Source: Gemmatimonadaceae bacterium
GTDB taxonomy: Bacteria; Gemmatimonadota; Gemmatimonadetes; Gemmatimonadales; Gemmatimonadaceae
Reading direction: 5' to 3'
DNA length: 37,320 nucleotides
Assembly: GCA_025450815.1 (NCBI GenBank)
Contig: JANWLO010000163.1
Coordinates: 1-37,320, forward strand
The translations under genes and the position numbers were made by a program. The notes below the pieces were generated by a model, which was not told the DNA's origin, ran no database searches, and saw nothing but the letters and a program-made list of their open reading frames with translations. Every line of letters begins with the position of its first letter. Position 1 is the first letter of the stretch. This document shows, piece by piece, positions 32,862 to 37,320 of the stretch.

Positions 32862-33781
32862 CCGAGATAGCGGCTGAGGATCGGACCGTATGCGTCGATA
32901 CGGCGATCGCGAAAGAAGGGCCAGTTACGCCGCGTGTACTCGATCTGCGCGGGATCGCAGACCGCGGTGAGGATCGCGGGCTCCGTGCCGGCCTCCGCGA
33001 TCATGCGGCCGAACGGATCGCATACGAACGAATGGCCGAAGAACTCGAGGCCATCGGTGCCCGGCTCCGCCTCGAAGCCGACGCGATTCACCGCCGCCAC
33101 GTAGACGCCGTTCGCGATCGCGTGCGCGCGCTGCGCCGTGCGCCACGCATCCGCCTGCGCCGCGCCCCACTCCTCCTTCTCCTTTGGATGCCAGCCGATC
33201 GCCGTCGGATAAAACAGCACCTGCGCGCCCATGAGCGCAGTGATGCGCGCCGCTTCCGGATACCACTGGTCCCAGCAGATGAGCACACCGATCGTCGCCA
33301 CCTTCGTCTTGAACACACGAAAGCCCGATGGCGGTCGCGACTCGTCGTGCTGGTAGATCTCGCCCGGCGTGAAATAGTACTTCTCGTGATACATCGGATC
33401 GTCGGGGATGTGCATCTTCCGATAGACGCCGAGTAACGATCCGTCCGTGTCGACCACCGCCGCCGAATTGTGGTAGACGCCCGGCCCGCGCTTCTCGAAG
33501 ATCGGCACGATGATCACCACTCCGAGCTCGCGCGCAACACGCTGCATGCGCTCCGTCACCGGCCCGGGAATCGGCTCGGCCAGATCGAAGCGCTCGGCGT
33601 CCGTCACCTTGCAGAAATAGGGCGCGTCGAAGAGCTCCTGCAGGCAGATGATCTGCGCGCCGCGCTTCGCTGCCTCGCGAATGCCGCGCTCCGCGGTGTC
33701 AACGGCAGCCGCAGCGTCCGTTGGCACAGCTTGCTGAACGAGCCCGATCGTAAATGGAGGAGAGTCGGCCACGAATTCCAT
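32858..33781 (-). CDS. aguB: N-carbamoylputrescine amidase
   Basis: The protein has 307 residues of the nitrilase superfamily with catalytic E49 (CLQELFDAPYF), K122 (YRKMHIPDD) and C169 (LICWDQWYPEAAR). The PYFCK and MYHEKYYFTPG segments match the carbamoylputrescine amidase branch. It converts N-carbamoylputrescine to putrescine, CO2 and ammonia. The start at 33781 is 2 nt after the glycerate kinase stop, whose GAGTAG doubles as part of the ribosome site. A longer frame upstream reads into the antisense of the kinase and is not used. Confidence 0.94.
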   Translation of the reverse strand: MEFVADSPPFTIGLVQQAVPTDAAAAVDTAERGIREAAKRGAQIICLQELFDAPYFCKVTDAERFDLAEPIPGPVTERMQRVARELGVVIIVPIFEKRGPGVYHNSAAVVDTDGSLLGVYRKMHIPDDPMYHEKYYFTPGEIYQHDESRPPSGFRVFKTKVATIGVLICWDQWYPEAARITALMGAQVLFYPTAIGWHPKEKEEWGAAQADAWRTAQRAHAIANGVYVAAVNRVGFEAEPGTDGLEFFGHSFVCDPFGRMIAEAGTEPAILTAVCDPAQIEYTRRNWPFFRDRRIDAYGPILSRYLG

Positions 33782-33783
33782 TG

Positions 33784-35286
33784 CTACTCGATGATCCTGC
33801 GAAAGGAGCCGGAGAGTCGCGCGAGCGAACCCGCCGGCGTGCGCGGCGGCCACGCGCTGTTCGATGGTGGCGCGCATACGCCGATCACGATGTCCATCAC
33901 GTTGGTGGCGGTGAGATCGGTGCGAAGCAGCGCGCCAGCCGCGTCCAGCGATGCATGCGAATCGTGCGCCGCCAGATCGAGCTCGCCGTCGCGACCCGCG
34001 CGAGCTATTGCGCCCCACGTCTCCTTGTCCACGATGCCGCCCGCGGCGTCCGTTGGGCCATCGCGGCCATCGGTGCCGCACGCGAGGAGCGTCGCGCCGC
34101 GCGCACTCTTCGCCGTGCCGAGCTCGCGTGCGGCCGCGAGCGCCAGCTCCTGGCAGCGGCCTCCCACGCCCGTGCCCTCGCCCAGCGTCACCGTCGTCTC
34201 ACCCCCCCAAAGGAGGCAGCTTTGCACTGGTCGATTGGTCAGTGGCGATGCTCCCGACCCACAATAGCTTACCAACGTCGACGCGAGGCGCTTGCCGACG
34301 CTCGCCGCCTCTCCGGCCAGCGACGTGCTGAGGATTCGAGGCTCGTAGCCGAGCTCTTTCGCGCGCGTGGCCGCTGCCTCGAGGGCGACGCGATTGCTGG
34401 CGACGATCTTGCGCTCGACATTCTCGAACGCTTTGTCGCCGGCCTTCGGCGTCTCGTGGGAGTGGTCGCGCTCGACCGCGGTGAGATACTGCCGCATCGA
34501 GTTGGGGATTCGATCCCACAGCTTGGACGATTGCAACAGCGCCCGCACCTCGCCGGCAGTACTGGGGTCTGGCGAACAAGGTCCCGATCCGATCGCGGCG
34601 AGATCATCGCCGATGACATCGGAGATGATGAAGTTCCGTACGCGCGCGGGCGCGAGCGCAGCAGCGAGGCGGCCCGCGCTCCAGCGAGTGAACCTTTTTC
34701 GGATGAGATTCATGGTCGCAATGTCCAATCCGGAGCCGAGCAAGAGATCGAAGAGCTGCATCATCTCTTCGGGCTTTATCGCACCCTCCGGCGCGGCCAT
34801 GAGACTCGTCGCACCGCCGGACAACAGCACCCAGACCTCGTCATCCGGCTTCACCTGTCTCGCGGCGTTGGCCACCGCGTGCGCCGCAGCGAGCGAGCGC
34901 GTACCCGGAAGCGGATGGTCGCCTGTGACGAACTGGATTCGCGGATGCGGCGACGGAAGCTGGCGCGGCGCGACGATCACGCCACCCGCCGGCTCGAGCT
35001 TGCGGTTGCGCAGAAAGTCGACGGCGGCGATGGCCATCGGATTGGCAGCCTTCCCGATCGCGATGATCGAGACGCGTCGCTGGCCGATGTCCTTCGAGAT
35101 TCGCTCGAGCGCCGACGTGAGCGCAGGACCGGGCGCTACGGCGCGCACCGCTGCCCAGTACAGCTGGACGAGAGCCATTCGCGAATCGATTGGTCGTCCC
35201 GCAGGCATCACGGCCCACTGGGGTTGGCTCGGAGTTTTCATCGGTCGTAAGATTGCGCCTTCGCGCGTGCCGCGCGAGTGCGACAT
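33784..35286 (-). CDS. Glycerate 2-kinase (MOFRL family)
   Basis: The protein has 500 residues. ATG 35286 has GGAAGGG 6 nt upstream, preferred over ATG 35241. Features: IIAIGKAANPMAIAA, VTGDHPLPGTRSLAAA, LLSGGATSLMAAPEGAI, ISDVIGDDLAAIGSGP, WGGETTVTLGEGTGVGGRCQE and ACGTDGRDGPTDAAGG near the end (MOFRL domain). It phosphorylates D-glycerate to 2-phosphoglycerate, a step of the serine cycle and of glyoxylate/glycerate use. It is the first gene of the operon with aguB and aguA and is divergent from serine-glyoxylate aminotransferase. Confidence 0.93.
   Translation of the reverse strand: MSHSRGTREGAILRPMKTPSQPQWAVMPAGRPIDSRMALVQLYWAAVRAVAPGPALTSALERISKDIGQRRVSIIAIGKAANPMAIAAVDFLRNRKLEPAGGVIVAPRQLPSPHPRIQFVTGDHPLPGTRSLAAAHAVANAARQVKPDDEVWVLLSGGATSLMAAPEGAIKPEEMMQLFDLLLGSGLDIATMNLIRKRFTRWSAGRLAAALAPARVRNFIISDVIGDDLAAIGSGPCSPDPSTAGEVRALLQSSKLWDRIPNSMRQYLTAVERDHSHETPKAGDKAFENVERKIVASNRVALEAAATRAKELGYEPRILSTSLAGEAASVGKRLASTLVSYCGSGASPLTNRPVQSCLLWGGETTVTLGEGTGVGGRCQELALAAARELGTAKSARGATLLACGTDGRDGPTDAAGGIVDKETWGAIARAGRDGELDLAAHDSHASLDAAGALLRTDLTATNVMDIVIGVCAPPSNSAWPPRTPAGSLARLSGSFRRIIE
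35224..35253 (+). promoter_or_regulatory. Possible promoter for the serine-glyoxylate aminotransferase gene
   Basis: TTGGCT (35224-35229), 18 bp and TAAGAT (35248-35253) lie 83 bp before the aminotransferase ATG. The element is inside the first codons of the divergent kinase gene, so the two would be mutually exclusive or co-regulated. Confidence 0.4.
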
Positions 35287-35336
35287 TCTGTTCCCTTCCG
35301 CAAACTGACCGCACTCTTTTTTCCTGGAGCTCGAGC

Positions 35337-36575
35337 ATGTCCGGTCGAAACTTTCTATTCGTTCCTGGTCCCACCAACGTTCCGGACCGTGTGCTCAGTG
35401 CGATGCATCGTGCCATGGAGGACCATCGCTCACCGGTCTTCCCGAAGCTTCCGCTCAGCATCTTCCCGGATCTCAAGAAAGTCTTCCGCACCACGGAAGG
35501 TCAGCCGTTCATATTCGCCGCTACCGGCACCGGCATGTGGGAGGCGGCGCTAGTCAACACGTGTAGCCCCGGCGACCGCCTGCTCGCAGTTCGTTACGGA
35601 CAGTTCTGTCACCTCTTCATCGACTGCGCACAACGGCTCGGTCTGCAGGTCGACATCATCGATGTGCCGTGGGGCGAGGGCGCTCCGCCCGACAAAATCG
35701 AAGAGGCGCTGCGCAAGGACACCAAACACGAGTACAAGGGCGTGCTCGTCGTGCACAACGAGACGGCCACCGGCGTCACCAGCGACATCGCCGCCGTGCG
35801 CAAGGCGATCGACAACGCGAAGCATCCAGCGCTCCTCTACGTCGACGGCGTGAGCTCCATAGGCAGCCTCGAATTTCGCATGGACGATTGGGGCGTTGAC
35901 CTCGCGATCACGGGCTCGCAGAAGGGATTCATGCTCCCCGCAGGGCTCGGACTCATCGGCGTCAGCCAGAAGGCGCTCGCGCGACGCGAAAGCGCCAAGC
36001 TGCCTCGCGTGTTCTTCGACTTCGGCGATCAGCTCAAGGCGAACGCCACGGGCTACTTCCCGTACACGCCGCCGCTCACGCTGCTCTACGGGCTCCGCGA
36101 GTCGCTCGACATGCTGCTCGAAGAGGGACTCGACAACGTCTACGCGCGCCACCATCGCCTGGCCGAAGGCGTGCGAGCGGCGGTGCGGGGGTGGGGGCTC
36201 ACGGTGTGCGCGAAGGATCCCAAGTGGAACTCGGATACCGTGAGCGCCGTGATGGTGCCGCCCGGATTCGACGGCGCTGCCGTGATCGCGACGGCATTCA
36301 AGAAGTACAACATGGCGCTCGGCGCCGGGCTCGGACAAATGGCAGGGAAGTTGTTCCGCATCGGCCACCTCGGCGACGTCAACGAGCTGATGCTGCTCGG
36401 CGCGCTTGCGGGCGCGGAGATGTCGATGCGCGACGTCGGCATCGCGCAGGTCGTGCCGGGAAGCGGTGTGGCCGCGGCGGAGGAGTACTGGCGCACTGGC
36501 GCAGCGCCCCAGTCCGCGCCGCCGCCAGCGAAGAGCACGGAGAAGCGAGGCGCACCGGCCGTCGCGGCGCGATGA
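35337..36575 (+). CDS. sgaA: Serine-glyoxylate aminotransferase
   Basis: The protein has 412 residues with class V fold. It opens FLFVPGPTNVPDRVLSAM and has EDHRSPVFP, the GTGMWEAAL loop, D170 in LLYVDGVSSIGS, K196 in TGSQKGFMLPAGLG, and a late GQMAGKLFRIGHLGD. These are typical of serine-glyoxylate aminotransferases, which make glycine and hydroxypyruvate from serine and glyoxylate. ATG 35337 has GGAG 7 nt upstream. A Pro/Ala/Lys-rich tail of about 30 residues follows the domain. The stop overlaps the next ATG (ATGA), coupling it to malyl-CoA lyase. Confidence 0.94.
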   Translation: MSGRNFLFVPGPTNVPDRVLSAMHRAMEDHRSPVFPKLPLSIFPDLKKVFRTTEGQPFIFAATGTGMWEAALVNTCSPGDRLLAVRYGQFCHLFIDCAQRLGLQVDIIDVPWGEGAPPDKIEEALRKDTKHEYKGVLVVHNETATGVTSDIAAVRKAIDNAKHPALLYVDGVSSIGSLEFRMDDWGVDLAITGSQKGFMLPAGLGLIGVSQKALARRESAKLPRVFFDFGDQLKANATGYFPYTPPLTLLYGLRESLDMLLEEGLDNVYARHHRLAEGVRAAVRGWGLTVCAKDPKWNSDTVSAVMVPPGFDGAAVIATAFKKYNMALGAGLGQMAGKLFRIGHLGDVNELMLLGALAGAEMSMRDVGIAQVVPGSGVAAAEEYWRTGAAPQSAPPPAKSTEKRGAPAVAAR

Positions 36576-37320
36576 GCCACACGCGGTACGAGCCAGCGCG
36601 CGTGCGCCTGCAGCGCAGCGAGCTCGCGGTTCCGGGTTCGCGCGTCGAGATGTTCGCGAAAGCGGCGGACGGTCCGGCCGACTACGTCTTTCTCGACCTC
36701 GAGGATGCCGTCGCGCCTGCCGACAAGGAGCAGGCGCGGGCCAACACGATCAAGGCGCTGCACGACATCGACTGGCGGGCGCGCGGCAAGACCATCAGCG
36801 TGCGTATCAACGGCATCGACACACACTACATGTATCGCGATGTGGTGGATGTCATCGAGCAGGCGGGCGAGTACGTGGACACCGTTCTCATCCCGAAAAC
36901 CGGTGTGCCGGCGGACGTCTACATGGTGGACGCGATGCTCACGCAGATCGAGAGCGCGAAGAGGCTCACGCGTCGCATCGGCATCGAAGTCCTCATCGAG
37001 ACCGCGCTCGGCATGGCGAACGTAGAGTCGATCGCTCAGTCGAGCCCGCGGCTCGAGGCGATGCACTTTGGCGTGGCGGACTACGCTGCGAGCGTTCGCG
37101 CGCGCACCACGAACATCGGCGGGCTGAACCTCGACTATCCCGGCGACCAGTGGCACTACGGAATCTCGCGCATGGTCGTCGCCTGCCGCGCGTACGGATT
37201 GCGCGCGATCGACGGTCCATTCGGCGACTTCAAGGATCCGGACGGCTTCCGCGCAGCAGCAAGGCGCGCTGCCGCGTTAGGATGCGAGGGGAAGTGGGCG
37301 ATCCACCCCACGCAGATCGA
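36572..37320 (+). CDS. mcl: L-malyl-CoA / beta-methylmalyl-CoA lyase (C-terminus beyond window)
   Basis: About 249 residues are visible; the gene continues past the right edge. It belongs to the HpcH/HpaI-type CoA-ester lyases: MFAKAADGPADYVFLDLEDAV, VRINGIDTHYMYRD, VDTVLIPKTGVPADVY, IGIEVLIETALGMANVE, MHFGVADYAASV and GEGKWAIHPTQI-like ending CEGKWAIHPTQI. It splits malyl-CoA to acetyl-CoA and glyoxylate, or the reverse. ATG 36572 overlaps the aminotransferase stop, so glyoxylate made by the lyase would feed directly to that enzyme. Confidence 0.92.
   Translation, partial: MSHTRYEPARVRLQRSELAVPGSRVEMFAKAADGPADYVFLDLEDAVAPADKEQARANTIKALHDIDWRARGKTISVRINGIDTHYMYRDVVDVIEQAGEYVDTVLIPKTGVPADVYMVDAMLTQIESAKRLTRRIGIEVLIETALGMANVESIAQSSPRLEAMHFGVADYAASVRARTTNIGGLNLDYPGDQWHYGISRMVVACRAYGLRAIDGPFGDFKDPDGFRAAARRAAALGCEGKWAIHPTQI

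Noticed and set aside
33754-35250. 498-codon open frame antisense to glycerate kinase
   Set aside because: The sense frame has the full kinase motif set and a ribosome site; the antisense product is low-complexity and Arg-rich.

Overview
The window looks like chromosomal DNA of a high-GC, Gram-negative bacterium. It has a SusC/SusD outer-membrane pair, many secreted proteins, frequent GTG starts and several 4-bp GTGA/ATGA stop-start overlaps. This style fits Gemmatimonadota, but no rRNA or marker gene is present and the assignment is inference. I saw no tRNA, rRNA, CRISPR array, transposase or phage gene.

Layout. (1) 1-6641, minus strand: a secreted amidohydrolase, a kynurenine-formamidase-like cyclase, both subunits of an indolepyruvate-type 2-oxoacid:ferredoxin oxidoreductase (iorA, iorB), and the N-terminus of a flavoprotein of the anthraniloyl-CoA/salicylyl-CoA monooxygenase type, cut by the window edge. 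Together they suggest catabolism of tryptophan, indole or aminobenzoyl compounds. (2) 6975-17569, plus strand: a tight cluster of SusC transporter, SusD lipoprotein, an LVIVD-repeat protein, a small secreted orphan, a Met-rich multicopper oxidase, a second LVIVD paralog and a secreted alpha/beta hydrolase. All products carry an export signal or a likely one, so this reads as an envelope uptake-and-oxidation system of unknown substrate. (3) 17643-23731, plus strand: exported M24 (Xaa-Pro type) peptidase, class V PLP enzyme, APC amino-acid permease and OPT peptide transporter, a peptide-utilisation group. (4) 23732-25404: a Phd/PIN toxin-antitoxin pair next to an NlpC/P60 hydrolase gene. The pair is bracketed by a 134-bp direct repeat made of the 3' end of the NlpC gene and a decayed copy of it. 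(5) 25554-31446: formate/nitrite-type channel, RecQ helicase, DCC thiol protein, MscS channel, small beta-barrel, dienelactone-hydrolase-like protein and a phosphoribosyltransferase. (6) 31764-35286, minus strand: agmatine deiminase, N-carbamoylputrescine amidase and glycerate 2-kinase in one operon. Divergent from it, at 35337-37320, are serine-glyoxylate aminotransferase and malyl-CoA lyase (cut by the edge). The kinase, aminotransferase and lyase are three enzymes of serine-cycle chemistry.

The promoters of iorA and of the SusC cluster, on opposite strands and about 2.5 kb apart, match at 23 of 29 positions with the same 17-bp spacer. This suggests the aromatic-catabolism genes and the SusC/D-LVIVD-oxidase cluster share control and perhaps a substrate. 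This link and the repeat-flanked toxin-antitoxin unit are the least expected features of the window.
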